DNA of 64,000 nucleotides from Roseomonas fluvialis. GTDB taxonomy: Bacteria; Pseudomonadota; Alphaproteobacteria; Acetobacterales; Acetobacteraceae. Positions 30,790 through 39,526 of the stretch are shown here, piece after piece (positions within the stretch are counted from its first letter, which is position 1; each line of letters opens with the position of its first letter). The notes beneath the pieces are model-generated. The model was not told the origin of the DNA, did not search any database, and saw nothing but the letters and a program-made list of their open reading frames with translations. The stretch lies in the NCBI RefSeq assembly GCF_022846615.1, contig NZ_AP025637.1, positions 3,063,001 through 3,127,000 of the forward strand, written 5' to 3'. Made by a program: the position numbers and the translations under genes.

Positions 30790-32543
30790 GCGGCGATCCC
30801 CAGCTCCCGAGCCTTGATCTGCAAGGCCAGCACCTTCGAGAAAATGCGGCATTGCGCCAGCCCGCCAGCATGGAACCACAGGCCGGGCTGGCCGGTCGGG
30901 CGCCACATGCCGTGCAGCTCGCCCTCGGCATCCCAGCCCCAGACCTGGCCGACGCGATCGCCCACGGTATCGCCGAACAGCCGGCGCGCCGCGGCCGCCT
31001 GGCCTTCATACCCGGTCGCCAGCACCACCAGGTCGGCCGGCACGATGCTGCCGTCTTTCATGAGCGCGCCCTCGGCCACGAAGCGGTCGATGTCGGCGAA
31101 TTGCAGGAGGCCCACGCGCCCGTCGATGATCATCTGCGAACAGCCGGCATCGAAGTAGTACCCGCCGCCGCGCGACTGATACATCACCTGCCAGCCGGTA
31201 TCGTCCTCGCCGAAGTTCAGCCTGAAGCCGCGCTTCTCAAGCCCCTCCAGCAGCGCCGCGTCCGCCTGGCGGTTCATCGCCGTGATGCGCTGGTGCGCGC
31301 GCCGGTACACCGGGAAGGGAAATGACGTGGCCAGCAGGTCGCGGTCCTCGAAGGGGATCTCCTCGTCGTACAGCGCGTAGGGCGCCTGCGCTTCCTTCAG
31401 GCTCACCACCAGCGACGGCCGGTTCTGGATGATGGTCACGGCCGCCGCGCCCGACACCGCCAGATCCTGCGCCGTGTCATGACCCGAAGTCCCGGTGCCC
31501 AGCACCAGCGCGCGCTGTCCCGCCCAGTCCCTGCCGCTGCCCATGGCCGATGAATGCCGCACCACGCCGCGGAAATCCCGCAGCCCCGGCAGGTCGGGCA
31601 TGATCGGCGTGGTCGAGACACCATTCGCCATCACCACGTGCCGCGGCCGCATCACCCGCGTGGTGCCGTCGGCGCGCCGCAGCGTCACGGTCCAGCACTG
31701 CGCGGCATCGTCCCACGACCCGGTGGTGACCTCGGTGCCGGTCCAGACGTTCAGCTCCATCGCCTCGGCATAGAGCTCGAACCAGTTCGCCAGCATGTCC
31801 TTCGGGATGAAGACCGGGAAGGACTTGGGGAACGGCATGTAGGGCAGGTGATTGACCCGCGTCTCGTTGTGCAGGGTCAGCGCGTGGTAGCGCCGCCGCC
31901 AGGAATCCCCGATGCGCGGCTCGCGGTCCACCACCAGCGTATCGACGCCGAGCAGACCCAGCCGTGTCGCCACCGACAGCCCGGCCTGCGCGGCGCCCAC
32001 CACCAGCACGGCAGGGTCGCGATCCTCGTAGGCCACTGCGCGCCGGCGGCGATCGAGCCAGTTCTCCCCGCCGAAGTTGCGCTTCCAATCCACGTCCTGC
32101 CAGCGCCTGCCCTCGGCCGGGTCCTCATGCCCGCGGATCTGGTCGAGCGCCGTCATCAGCGTCCAGGCGCGCGGCACACCGCCCTCGTTCACCAGGCGGA
32201 CGACGCCGGTGCAGGGGCCGGTGGCGGTCTCGAAGGCCATCAGCACCTCGATCGCCTCGGTGCCGGCACGGGTGGTGCGGCGCGGGGGCGTGCGGCCCGG
32301 TGCGACCGCGAAGCCCCGCGGTGCCGCGCGCGGCGCGCGTGCAGCCAACCGTACGGCGATGGCCTCCGCACCCGAGGTGGTGCGCAGGTCCCAGTCGAAG
32401 GCGATGATGTCGCGCCAGTGGCATTCGACCGCGAACAGCGCGGCGATCGCCGCCGTGTCGCCGCCGTGCAGCGCCGCCTCGAAGTCCCGCAGCCAGGCGG
32501 TCGCGGTGGCGTCCAGCGTGCTGCCGGTCAGGATGCCGTCCAT
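30786..32543 (-). CDS. NTF2-like domain fused to a flavin-containing monooxygenase
   Basis: A 585-residue protein. The first 130 residues are a SnoaL/NTF2-like domain (WLRDFEAALHGGDTAAIAALF). The rest is a flavoprotein monooxygenase: FAD motif VLVVGAAQAGLSVATRLGLLG (GxGxxG as GAAQAG), the FxGxxxHxxxW-type FRGVVRHSSAMG, the NADP motif ALVLGTGTSGHDTAQDLA and the ATGYE motif (VVLATGYEGQ). This fusion is known among bacterial FMO/Baeyer-Villiger relatives. The first FAD glycine loop is GAAQAG rather than GAGPAG. Substrate unknown. It lies next to a carbamoylase cluster and overlaps the small gene downstream. Confidence 0.85.
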   Translation of the reverse strand: MDGILTGSTLDATATAWLRDFEAALHGGDTAAIAALFAVECHWRDIIAFDWDLRTTSGAEAIAVRLAARAPRAAPRGFAVAPGRTPPRRTTRAGTEAIEVLMAFETATGPCTGVVRLVNEGGVPRAWTLMTALDQIRGHEDPAEGRRWQDVDWKRNFGGENWLDRRRRAVAYEDRDPAVLVVGAAQAGLSVATRLGLLGVDTLVVDREPRIGDSWRRRYHALTLHNETRVNHLPYMPFPKSFPVFIPKDMLANWFELYAEAMELNVWTGTEVTTGSWDDAAQCWTVTLRRADGTTRVMRPRHVVMANGVSTTPIMPDLPGLRDFRGVVRHSSAMGSGRDWAGQRALVLGTGTSGHDTAQDLAVSGAAAVTIIQNRPSLVVSLKEAQAPYALYDEEIPFEDRDLLATSFPFPVYRRAHQRITAMNRQADAALLEGLEKRGFRLNFGEDDTGWQVMYQSRGGGYYFDAGCSQMIIDGRVGLLQFADIDRFVAEGALMKDGSIVPADLVVLATGYEGQAAAARRLFGDTVGDRVGQVWGWDAEGELHGMWRPTGQPGLWFHAGGLAQCRIFSKVLALQIKARELGIAA

Positions 32544-32665
32544 GGCGAGAACTCCTCCGCCGCCCGTCTGCGCGGCGCGGTCGCGGGCCAGTTTGCGGTC
32601 CACCCCGCGGCAGGGCAAGCGCGCCGGGCTGCGCGACGGCGAGGCGCGGGGCATGATGCGGAGGC

Positions 32666-33706
32666 ATGATGGACGTCACGTCGCTGCTGGCCGGCATCAC
32701 CATCGCGGTCGGGCTGGCCTATGCCATCGGCGCGGTGGTGCTGCTGCGGCATCTCGTGGCCGCGGCGGTGACGGGAGAGATGCTCGTCGCACTCGGGGAT
32801 GCGGGGGCGGCGGCGGAGCGCCGGCGCGTGCGGTGGTGGATGGTCGGCGCGACGCTCCTGCTGGCCGCGGGGGTCTCGCTCGCAGTGCTGTCGCGCACGG
32901 CGCCGCTGTTCTACGGACTGGCGGGGCTGTTCCAGCTGGCGTGGCTCGCCTCGGCGGCGCGGCGCGGGTCGGTGCAGGGTGCGGCGCGGGCCGACCTGCA
33001 TGCCGTGGCATTGTACCTGGCCTTCGGCGTGCTGGTGGCCTGGGCCGACCTGGCGGGGCAGTGGCACGCCTGGGTCGAACCGGCGGCGCTGGAGGTCGCC
33101 GCGGTGGCGGGCATCGCCGCGGGCGGTGCTGCGGTGTTGCTGCGCCACGCCGCCTGGCGGGCGCCGGCGTTGACCTTCGCGCCGCGAGCGCCGCCGCCCG
33201 CCTTGCGGCTGGTGCCGGCGCACGGCGTCTCGCCGCTGCGCGACGCAGCCACGGATGCCCCGGTCGACCCTGCCGTGATGGGCCTCGATGCCCGGCTGGT
33301 GGCGCGCATCGCGGCCTGGGATTCGGTGTTTCAGGCGGGCGCCTTCGCCGACCTCGCGACCGAGCAGGCTTGGTTCGAGGAAGGCCTGATGATCGCCGGC
33401 GCGTTGCAGCTGGTCTGCGAGGGGTCGTTGCGTGTCGAGCTTTCGAGCCTCGATGCACTGCTGCTGGCGGCGGGCACACCGGCCCCGCACTGCGGTGTCG
33501 CGGAGATCCGCGACGCCTTCCAGCGGCTCGAGATCCTGGCGCTGGCAGGCGACCAGGCGGCGGCCGAGGACGCGGCCGCGTTGGCGGACGAAGCGCGTCG
33601 CCTCGCGGCGATCGTGGCGCAGGCGGCCCCGCGCTACGGGCCCGAGGTGGAGGCGGGGCTGCGCGCCGCGCAGCCGGAGGTGCGCGCCTGGATCGCACAG
33701 GCATAG
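32666..33706 (+). CDS. Hypothetical membrane protein with soluble C-terminal domain
   Basis: A 346-residue protein starting MMDVTSLLAGITI. Five hydrophobic segments lie in residues 5-170 (the first AVGLAYAIGAVVLL, later WWMVGATLLLAAGV and LFYGLAGLFQLAWL). The C-terminal 150 residues are helical, Ala/Leu-rich and acidic (EQAWFEEGLMIAGALQLVCEG, EEILALAGDQAAAED). I recognise no family. GAGGC precedes the start. It is divergent from the flavin monooxygenase gene with about 120 bases between starts. Confidence 0.7.
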   Translation: MMDVTSLLAGITIAVGLAYAIGAVVLLRHLVAAAVTGEMLVALGDAGAAAERRRVRWWMVGATLLLAAGVSLAVLSRTAPLFYGLAGLFQLAWLASAARRGSVQGAARADLHAVALYLAFGVLVAWADLAGQWHAWVEPAALEVAAVAGIAAGGAAVLLRHAAWRAPALTFAPRAPPPALRLVPAHGVSPLRDAATDAPVDPAVMGLDARLVARIAAWDSVFQAGAFADLATEQAWFEEGLMIAGALQLVCEGSLRVELSSLDALLLAAGTPAPHCGVAEIRDAFQRLEILALAGDQAAAEDAAALADEARRLAAIVAQAAPRYGPEVEAGLRAAQPEVRAWIAQA

Positions 33707-33812
33707 TGCGACAGCGCAACCCGTTCCGGCCCAACCATCTGATCGGGTGACATTTCTCGCGCCAACGATTCGCTCGCGGCGTCGCCGCGCGCCAAGGCGC
33801 CTGGGGGCAGCT

Positions 33813-34760
33813 TTAGAGAGGCGGCAGCGCGCCCACCTGGTCGATGATCGGCCGGTACCATTGCGGCCGGCGGTGCGCAGCGAAGTTGAACATCTTTTCC
33901 TTGCCCTGCCGGCACGCGTCGAAGTCGATGTCGGCGACGATCACCTCGTCGCCGAGCGTCTTCGCCTGCGCGACCACGATGCCGTTCGGGTCGATGATGC
34001 ACGACCCGCCGATCAGGCCTGAGCCGTCCTCGTCGCCAGCCTTCGCGACCGACACCGCCCAGGTCGAGTTCATGTAGGCATTCGCCTGCACCGCCATGGT
34101 GGAATGGAAGGTGCGCAGGTCGGCGCTTTCCGTGGTGCCGCCCATCGGGTCATAGGCGGCGGAGTTGTAGCCGATCAGCATGAGCTCCACGCCCTGCAAC
34201 CCGTACACGCGCCAGCCCTCGGGCCAGCGGCGATCATTGCAGATCAGCATCCCCAGCACCGGGCGGCCCCAGGCATCGGGTCCACGGAAGGCGGGGAAAC
34301 CCATGTCGCCGTATTCGAAGTAGCGCTTCTCGAGCTGCTGGAACCGATCGCCCACGCGCGGTTCGACCGTGCCGGGCAGGTGGATCTTGCGGTACTTGCC
34401 GAGCACCGCGCCGTCCGGCCCCGTGGTGATGGCGCTGTTGAAGCGCTGCCCCGCCGGCGTGAGCTCCGCGTAGCCAACATACATCCCCACGCCCAGCGCG
34501 CGCGCCCGGTCGAACAGCGCCTGGGTCTGCGGCGAGGGCATGGCGCGGTCGAAGTAGGTGTCGAGCTCCTGCGTGCTGTCGATCAGCCAGCGCGGGAAGA
34601 ACGTGGTGAAGGGCAGTTCGGGGAAGACGACCAGCCGAGCGCCCTGCGCCGCGGCATCCTCCAGCAGCGCGATCATGCGCGCGAGGATGGCGGCGCGGCT
34701 GTCGGATTTCTGGTTGCCGCCCATCTGGGCGCCGGCGATGCGAAGGATGCGGGAAGTCAA
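33813..34760 (-). CDS. N-carbamoyl-D-amino-acid hydrolase-type nitrilase, copy 2
   Basis: A 315-residue paralogue of the first carbamoylase. The triad is Glu48 (VVFPELPFTTFFPRW), Lys124 (KYRKIHLPG) and Cys173 (LICNDRRWPEGWRVYG). It starts at TTG, chosen because AGGAGAT stands nine bases upstream and because the N-terminus MTSRILRIAGAQMGG fits the family. The TTG overlaps the stop of a small upstream membrane-protein gene (TTGA). The much longer open frame upstream is shadow. It could have a different side-chain preference from copy 1; roughly half the residues differ by eye. Confidence 0.87.
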   Translation of the reverse strand: MTSRILRIAGAQMGGNQKSDSRAAILARMIALLEDAAAQGARLVVFPELPFTTFFPRWLIDSTQELDTYFDRAMPSPQTQALFDRARALGVGMYVGYAELTPAGQRFNSAITTGPDGAVLGKYRKIHLPGTVEPRVGDRFQQLEKRYFEYGDMGFPAFRGPDAWGRPVLGMLICNDRRWPEGWRVYGLQGVELMLIGYNSAAYDPMGGTTESADLRTFHSTMAVQANAYMNSTWAVSVAKAGDEDGSGLIGGSCIIDPNGIVVAQAKTLGDEVIVADIDFDACRQGKEKMFNFAAHRRPQWYRPIIDQVGALPPL

Positions 34761-34897
34761 GACGAGGATCTCCTGAACAGGAAGCGAAGCGCGAGACAGA
34801 TACCGGCGGCCGTCGCCACCCCCAACATCGCGACGCCAACCCGGTTCCTGCCCGTCCCGGACCGCGTGGCCCGTAGCGGCTGAAGGTTCACGAGCAT
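34757..34897 (-). CDS. Possible small single-span membrane protein coupled to carbamoylase 2
   Basis: A 46-residue frame starting MLVNLQPLRATRSGTGRN, with one hydrophobic helix (VGVAMLGVATAAGICLALRF) and a basic tail (LFRRSSS). Its TGA overlaps the TTG start of the carbamoylase, which suggests coupled translation. It is the only credible content of the 300-base gap upstream of the MFS gene. A weak ribosome site and short length keep this uncertain. Confidence 0.45.
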   Translation of the reverse strand: MLVNLQPLRATRSGTGRNRVGVAMLGVATAAGICLALRFLFRRSSS

Positions 34898-35073
34898 CGC
34901 GCCGTTGCGTCCGGCGAGGGCGATCGGCAGTGCGGTGGCAGCGCCATGGCGGGGCGTCCTCGACGGCGGTGCATGGTCCTCCAGCCCGGTCGACTTCGCA
35001 ACATGACGGGCAGGACCTGGAACTTCCTGCCGGATCGCGCGTTGTGCGCCCGCCCCCCTGGATCGAACGCCGC
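34898..35073. promoter_or_regulatory. Divergent region between carbamoylase 2 operon and MFS permease
   Basis: No gene is seen. The 176 bases must hold the promoters for both sides. A GGAACTTCC near-palindrome lies around 35018-35028 (ACCTGGAACTTCCTGCC). Confidence 0.4.
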
Positions 35074-36309
35074 GTGACACACATCCGACAGCCCTCCACG
35101 CGCGCCGCGCGCGGGCTCGATGCCATGAACTTCACGCTCGCGGATGTGCGCGACGGGCTCGGGCCGTACCTCGGCATCTGGCTCATCACCGTTCATGGCT
35201 GGGATGCCGGCGGAGTGGGCGCGGTGCTCGCCGCCGCCGGGATAGCTGGGTTGCTGGCCAAGGCGCCGGCGGGGCTGCTGGTCGATGCGCTGCCCGACAA
35301 GCGCGCCATGCTGATGGGCGCGACCATCGCCATCACCGTGGCCTGCCTGCTGATCCTGGTGTCACCGGACTGGGGGGTGGTCGCGACCTCCCAGGTCTTC
35401 GCCGGCATCGCCGCGGCCATCGTGGCGCCGGCGATCGCCTCGCTCACGCTCGGGCTTGTCGGGCCGGCAGGCTTCGCGCGCCGCATGGGCCGCAACGAGG
35501 CCTTCAACCACGCCGGCAATGCCGCGACCGCGGCGGCGGCGGGGCTCGCCTCGCTGGTGGTCGGCCCCGTCGCGGTCTTCGTCATCCTTGGGCTGATGGC
35601 CTTCGCCGCGCTGCTCGCGACGGTGTCGATCCCGGCCGCGGAGGTCGACCAGCGGCTCGCGCGGGGCCTCGCCCCCGGACAATCGGCGCAGGGCGGCTGG
35701 CGCGAGCTGATGGGCCAGCGCGGCCTGCTGGTGCTGGCGGTGTCGGTCGCGGTGTTCCACTGCGCCAATGCGCCGATGCTGCCGCTGGTCGGCCAGGTGA
35801 TGGCGATCGCCGACCCGTCGCGCGGCACCGCGCTGATGAGTGCCTGCATCGTCGCCGCACAGGTGGTGATGGTCGGCACGTCGTGGCTGGCCGGCGCACG
35901 CGCCGATGCCTGGGGGCGCAAGGCGCTGTTCCTGGCGGGCTTCGCGGTGCTGCCGTTGCGCGGCTTTCTCTACACCGTGTCGGATGATCCGTTCTGGCTG
36001 GTCGGCGTGCAGTTGCTCGATGGCATCGGCGCGGGACTGTTCGGCGTGCTGCTGCCGCTGATGGTCGCGGACCTCACGCGCGGGTCCGGGCATTTCGGCG
36101 CGGTGCTGGGCCTGCTGGCGGTGGCGCAGGGGCTTGGTGCGTCGTTGGGCAATGCGCTGGCGGGCCAGGTCGCGGCGCGCGGCAGCTACGATGCCGCCTT
36201 CCTGACGCTGGCGGGCATAGCCGCGGCGGGCGCAGTGTTCTTCGCCATCGCGATGCGCGAGACGCGGCCGCGCGTGCCCGTCACGGCGGCGACGATGCGC
36301 GCCGGCTGA
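35074..36309 (+). CDS. MFS transporter
   Basis: A 411-residue permease with 10-12 hydrophobic segments. The first loop shows GLLVDALPDKRAMLMGA (motif A variant D-x-x-P-D-K-R) and the second half LAGARADAWGRKALFLAG, the standard MFS loop 2-3 and 8-9 signature. The GTG start was chosen: it gives THIRQPSTRAARGLDAMNFTLADVRDGLGPYLGIW, which begins the first helix; the longer frame is Arg/Pro-rich. It is divergent from the carbamoylase genes and convergent with the amidohydrolase operon, so it may import a ureide (inference). Confidence 0.82.
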   Translation: MTHIRQPSTRAARGLDAMNFTLADVRDGLGPYLGIWLITVHGWDAGGVGAVLAAAGIAGLLAKAPAGLLVDALPDKRAMLMGATIAITVACLLILVSPDWGVVATSQVFAGIAAAIVAPAIASLTLGLVGPAGFARRMGRNEAFNHAGNAATAAAAGLASLVVGPVAVFVILGLMAFAALLATVSIPAAEVDQRLARGLAPGQSAQGGWRELMGQRGLLVLAVSVAVFHCANAPMLPLVGQVMAIADPSRGTALMSACIVAAQVVMVGTSWLAGARADAWGRKALFLAGFAVLPLRGFLYTVSDDPFWLVGVQLLDGIGAGLFGVLLPLMVADLTRGSGHFGAVLGLLAVAQGLGASLGNALAGQVAARGSYDAAFLTLAGIAAAGAVFFAIAMRETRPRVPVTAATMRAG

Positions 36310-36317
36310 CCGGCAGG

Positions 36318-36608
36318 CTACTTCCAGAGGTCACGCACATCCTGCAGCGTGCCGCCGAAGGCCCGCCACACCAGAACGCTGCCAAGGCAGAAGCCGCTGC
36401 CGGCCATCAGGCCCGGCAGGCCCTCGCGCAGCCCGGCCTGCGCCGCCAGGCTCGCCCCCAGCAGCCCGAGCACCAGGCCCGCGCCGATCGCCAGGGCGGC
36501 CTGGCCGAAGCCAGGCTTCACGCGCGGCGGCGGCGCGGCGGCGCCGGTGCGCGAGGGCCGCGGCGGGCGCTTCACCCAGTGGCGCGGCGGCTTAGTCTTC
36601 CCCGACAT
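36318..36608 (-). CDS. Small two-helix membrane protein
   Basis: A 96-residue protein starting [20 protein letters not shown], a strongly basic Pro-rich cytoplasmic head. Two hydrophobic segments follow (FGQAALAIGAGLVLGLLGASL and GLMAGSGFCLGSVLVWRAF) and a short acidic tail. It overlaps the amidohydrolase stop by 17 bases and is convergent with the MFS gene. Function unknown. Confidence 0.6.
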   Translation of the reverse strand: MSGKTKPPRHWVKRPPRPSRTGAAAPPPRVKPGFGQAALAIGAGLVLGLLGASLAAQAGLREGLPGLMAGSGFCLGSVLVWRAFGGTLQDVRDLWK

Positions 36609-37983
36609 AGGTCCCGTTGTGCTGCCGCGGTACGAAGCGCCCGACGCCCGGCGTGGCCAGCACGGCCTTGCCATCCCAGATGCAGGCGCCGCGCAGATAG
36701 GTCGCGGCGACGCGGGCCGAGACGCGCCGCCCGTCATAGGGCGACCAGCGCGCATCCTCGTCGTCCTGGATGTCCTTGGCGTCGAAGGTGAAGTCACCGG
36801 TCTCGAGCACCACGAAGTCGGCGTCGGAGCCGACACGGATCGCGCCCTTCTTGGGGAACAGGCCGTGGAACTTCGCCGGACGCTCGGCGCAGTATTTCGC
36901 CATCAGCGTCACCGGCATCGAGCGTTCGCTCAGCAGCGTGTACATCAGCGGGGCGAAGGATTGCATGCCAGTCAGGCCTGCGCCGACGCTGAAGATGTCG
37001 CCCTTGTAGACCTTGCGGTCGTAAGGCCAGGGCGCGTGGTCAGTGGAGACATAGGCGATCTGACCGGCCGCGAAGGCATCCCACATGCGGTTAACTTCCT
37101 CGGCCGTGCGGAAGGGCGGGTTGCACTTGCCGAAGCCCTCGAGGCGGATGATGTCCTCCTCGGTCATGCAGAGGTACTGGATGCAGGCCTCGCCCGACGC
37201 CTTGCCGCCCATCTTGCGGAACACCTCGGCGATCTCGAAGCCGCGCGCGAGCGATGAATGGGCGATGTGGACGTGCGCGCCGGTCTCGAGGCCGATCTCG
37301 AAGATCTCCAGGTCCGCCATGGTCTCGCACAGCGGCGGGCGGGTGCGGCAGTGCCAGATGGGCTGGGTGTGCCCGGCGGCCTTCGCTTCCTCGGTCAGGC
37401 GGACCACGATCTCCTGGTCCTCGTTGTGGATCGCGACCATCAGGTTGGTCTTCGCGATCTCGCGGAAGGCGGCGACCATGGTCGGGTGGTCGATGCGCGG
37501 AAAGCGCACCGGGTCATACTCATATGTAGAGAGCTTGAAGGAACACACGCCCGCTTCCGCCAGGCCCGCGATGGCGTCGATGCCGCCTTCCTTCTTGATG
37601 GTGCCGTACAGCGCCATGTCGACATGCGACAGCGCGTTCACCTGCTCGATCTTCTCGGCGAGGATCGACGCATCGGTCACCGGCCGCGGCACGTCGTAGG
37701 GCATGTCGACGCAGGTGGTGACCCCGCCGGCGGCGGCGGTGCGCGACGCACCCCTGATGCCCGGCCAGCCGCGCGACGACGCCGTGTGCATGTGCCCGTC
37801 CACCAGGCCGGGCAGCACGTACTTGCCGGTGAAGTCCACGATGTCCTTGGCCGGCGGGCTGAGCCCCTCGCCGATCGCGGCGATCGTCTCGCCGCGGATC
37901 GCGACATAGCCGTCGCGCAGGACCCGGTCGGTGAGGACGATGTCGCCGCGGATCACGCGGTCGAAGGGGGTGGCTTCGGACAT
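36592..37983 (-). CDS. Cyclic amidohydrolase (allantoinase / dihydroorotase / hydantoinase type)
   Basis: A 463-residue metal-dependent amidohydrolase with all binuclear-site residues: His64 and His66 (LVDGHMHT), carboxylated Lys150 (VCSFKLSTY), His186 (AIHNED), His242 (HIAHSS) and Asp315 (STDHAPW). The CxNPPFR segment and length sit with the allantoinase/dihydropyrimidinase branch rather than pyrimidine-biosynthetic dihydroorotase. It would open a cyclic ureide to the carbamoyl product that the nearby carbamoylases accept. It is transcribed toward the carbamoylase side but separated from it by the MFS gene. GGGAGC stands ahead of the start. Confidence 0.87.
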   Translation of the reverse strand: MSEATPFDRVIRGDIVLTDRVLRDGYVAIRGETIAAIGEGLSPPAKDIVDFTGKYVLPGLVDGHMHTASSRGWPGIRGASRTAAAGGVTTCVDMPYDVPRPVTDASILAEKIEQVNALSHVDMALYGTIKKEGGIDAIAGLAEAGVCSFKLSTYEYDPVRFPRIDHPTMVAAFREIAKTNLMVAIHNEDQEIVVRLTEEAKAAGHTQPIWHCRTRPPLCETMADLEIFEIGLETGAHVHIAHSSLARGFEIAEVFRKMGGKASGEACIQYLCMTEEDIIRLEGFGKCNPPFRTAEEVNRMWDAFAAGQIAYVSTDHAPWPYDRKVYKGDIFSVGAGLTGMQSFAPLMYTLLSERSMPVTLMAKYCAERPAKFHGLFPKKGAIRVGSDADFVVLETGDFTFDAKDIQDDEDARWSPYDGRRVSARVAATYLRGACIWDGKAVLATPGVGRFVPRQHNGTYVGED

Positions 37984-38118
37984 GCAAGGGGCTCCCGGGA
38001 ATTCGCGTGCCGGACGCTACCGCCTGCCGCGCCGGATGCCCACCCCGCGGCGCGAGCGCGCCGCATGCAAAGGGCGACACGCCACCCGCTTGTGCGGCTT
38101 GCTGCGGCCGCCGCGCCG

Positions 38119-38223
38119 ATGGACCATCGCCGGATGCCGCTGCCTGCCGCGTATGTCGCCGCCTTCATCACCCTGCAGGGCGATGACACCCTGCGCGAGA
38201 TCGAGCGGCGGGTCCTGCGTTGA
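38119..38223 (+). CDS. Possible 34-residue ORF coupled to the next membrane gene
   Basis: [20 protein letters not shown] followed by [14 protein letters not shown]. An inner ATG sits at codon 6. Its TGA overlaps the TTG start of the following gene (TTGA). This is either a real small gene or a leader that couples translation. Confidence 0.35.
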   Translation: MDHRRMPLPAAYVAAFITLQGDDTLREIERRVLR

Positions 38224-38525
38224 TCCCCGCGCAGGCCGGATGGCGCCTGCTCGTGCTGGCCGCCGGCGCCGGCGTGCTGGCGTTGGCGCTGCCGCTGCTG
38301 ACCTGGCTGCCGGGATGGCTGCGCGGGCATGGCGGCGGGGTGCGCGTCGCGCTGCACGTCGCGCTGGTCGTGGGCGCGGCGTTGCTGATGCGACGGGGCC
38401 TCGTGCTGCGCCGGCAGGGCGCGTCGGGGCAGGCGGTGCTGGCACTCGGCCTGCTCGCGGCGGTGACGCTGCCTTATGCGGCGCTGCTGCTGGCCGCGGT
38501 GTTTCAGGTGGGCGCGCGGTTCTGA
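38220..38525 (+). CDS. Small three-helix membrane protein
   Basis: A 101-residue protein read from [23 protein letters not shown] with later segments [15 protein letters not shown] and [24 protein letters not shown]. The Arg-rich loops ([11 protein letters not shown]) support a positive-inside topology. Its 3' end overlaps the end of the LysR gene by 22 bases (convergent). No family recognised. Confidence 0.55.
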   Translation: MIPAQAGWRLLVLAAGAGVLALALPLLTWLPGWLRGHGGGVRVALHVALVVGAALLMRRGLVLRRQGASGQAVLALGLLAAVTLPYAALLLAAVFQVGARF

Positions 38526-39421
38526 CGGTTCGGCCAGGTCGCCTCGGCGATGGCGCGCGCCTGGCGCACCGCGTCGCTTTCGCGCTCCGCATTCCAGGCG
38601 AGGGCGACGCCCACGCCGCGCACTGGGCCGGCGAGGCGCCGGAACGCGACACCCGGCGGGTTGAGCCGCGCCATGCCCTCCGACACCAGCGCCACGCCCA
38701 GCCCCGCCGCCACGAAGCCGAGCTGCGCCATGGCGGAACCGACTTCGCGCACCGCGACAGGCGCGAAGCCGGCGGCGCGGCAGGCGGCCGTCATGGCATC
38801 GGAATAGGCCGGGCTGATCGCGCGCGGCAGCACCAGCATCGGCGCCTCGGCCAGCAGCGCGAGCGGCAGCGGGTCGGGGCCGTCGAGCAGCGGATGGCCC
38901 CGCGGCAGCGCGGCGACCAGGCAATCCTCGCCGAGCGCGCGCAGGCGGATCGGGGCCACCTCGCGGTCGGCGCGCAGCAGCGCCAGATCCACCTCGCCGC
39001 GACGCAGGGCTTCCAGCGCGTCCGCGGTGTCCATCTCGCGCACGCCGATCGCGGCGTCGGGGCGGGCGGCCTGCATGGCGCGCACCAGCGGGGGCAGGTA
39101 GTCGAACAAGGCGGAGGTGACGCAGGCGAGCGCGACCGGCGCCGAGCGCCCCGCGCGCAATTCCCGCGCGAGCGATTCGAGATCAGCCGCATTGCCCGCG
39201 ACGCGGCGCGCGAGGGGCAGCAGCGCCTCGCCCGCGCGCGTGGGGCGCGCGCCCTTGCCGGTGCGCTCCAGCAGCCGCACGCCCAGTTCGCGTTCCAGCG
39301 CCTGGATCTGCGCCGTCAGCGGCGGTTGGGATATGCCCAGGCGCGCGGCGGCGCGGCCGAAGTGACCTTCCTCGGCCACGGCCAGGAAATGTCCGAGGCG
39401 TCGGACCAGGCGAAAATCCAT
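38504..39421 (-). CDS. LysR-family regulator, divergent from prpD
   Basis: A 305-residue LysR regulator. The N-terminal winged HTH is [43 protein letters not shown]. The C-terminal effector domain has two periplasmic-binding-like lobes ([15 protein letters not shown] and [19 protein letters not shown]). It starts 105 bases from prpD on the opposite strand, the usual LysR arrangement with its target. It is probably a propionate or methylcitrate-responsive activator (inference). Confidence 0.87.
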   Translation of the reverse strand: MDFRLVRRLGHFLAVAEEGHFGRAAARLGISQPPLTAQIQALERELGVRLLERTGKGARPTRAGEALLPLARRVAGNAADLESLARELRAGRSAPVALACVTSALFDYLPPLVRAMQAARPDAAIGVREMDTADALEALRRGEVDLALLRADREVAPIRLRALGEDCLVAALPRGHPLLDGPDPLPLALLAEAPMLVLPRAISPAYSDAMTAACRAAGFAPVAVREVGSAMAQLGFVAAGLGVALVSEGMARLNPPGVAFRRLAGPVRGVGVALAWNAERESDAVRQARAIAEATWPNRQNRAPT

Positions 39422-39425
39422 CGCG

Positions 39426-39440
39426 ATACGGAAATGCTAT
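39426..39440. promoter_or_regulatory. Candidate LysR box (T-N11-A)
   Basis: ATACGGAAATGCTAT has inverted ends (ATA...TAT) and fits the T-N11-A consensus. It lies within the intergenic region five bases from the LysR start codon. It probably binds LysR for autoregulation and for prpD control. Confidence 0.5.
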
Positions 39441-39526
39441 TCGGCCGCGCGGTCAATCGGATTGGACGATCACGCGCGACGGGCGCACAAAACGCGCCGA
39501 ACTTCGTTCGCCAAGGGAGCGCGCCG

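Noticed and set aside
36592-37983. Pyrimidine-biosynthetic dihydroorotase (pyrC)
   Set aside because: The metal site is shared, but the length and neighbours (carbamoylases, MFS) fit catabolic cyclic amidohydrolases better.
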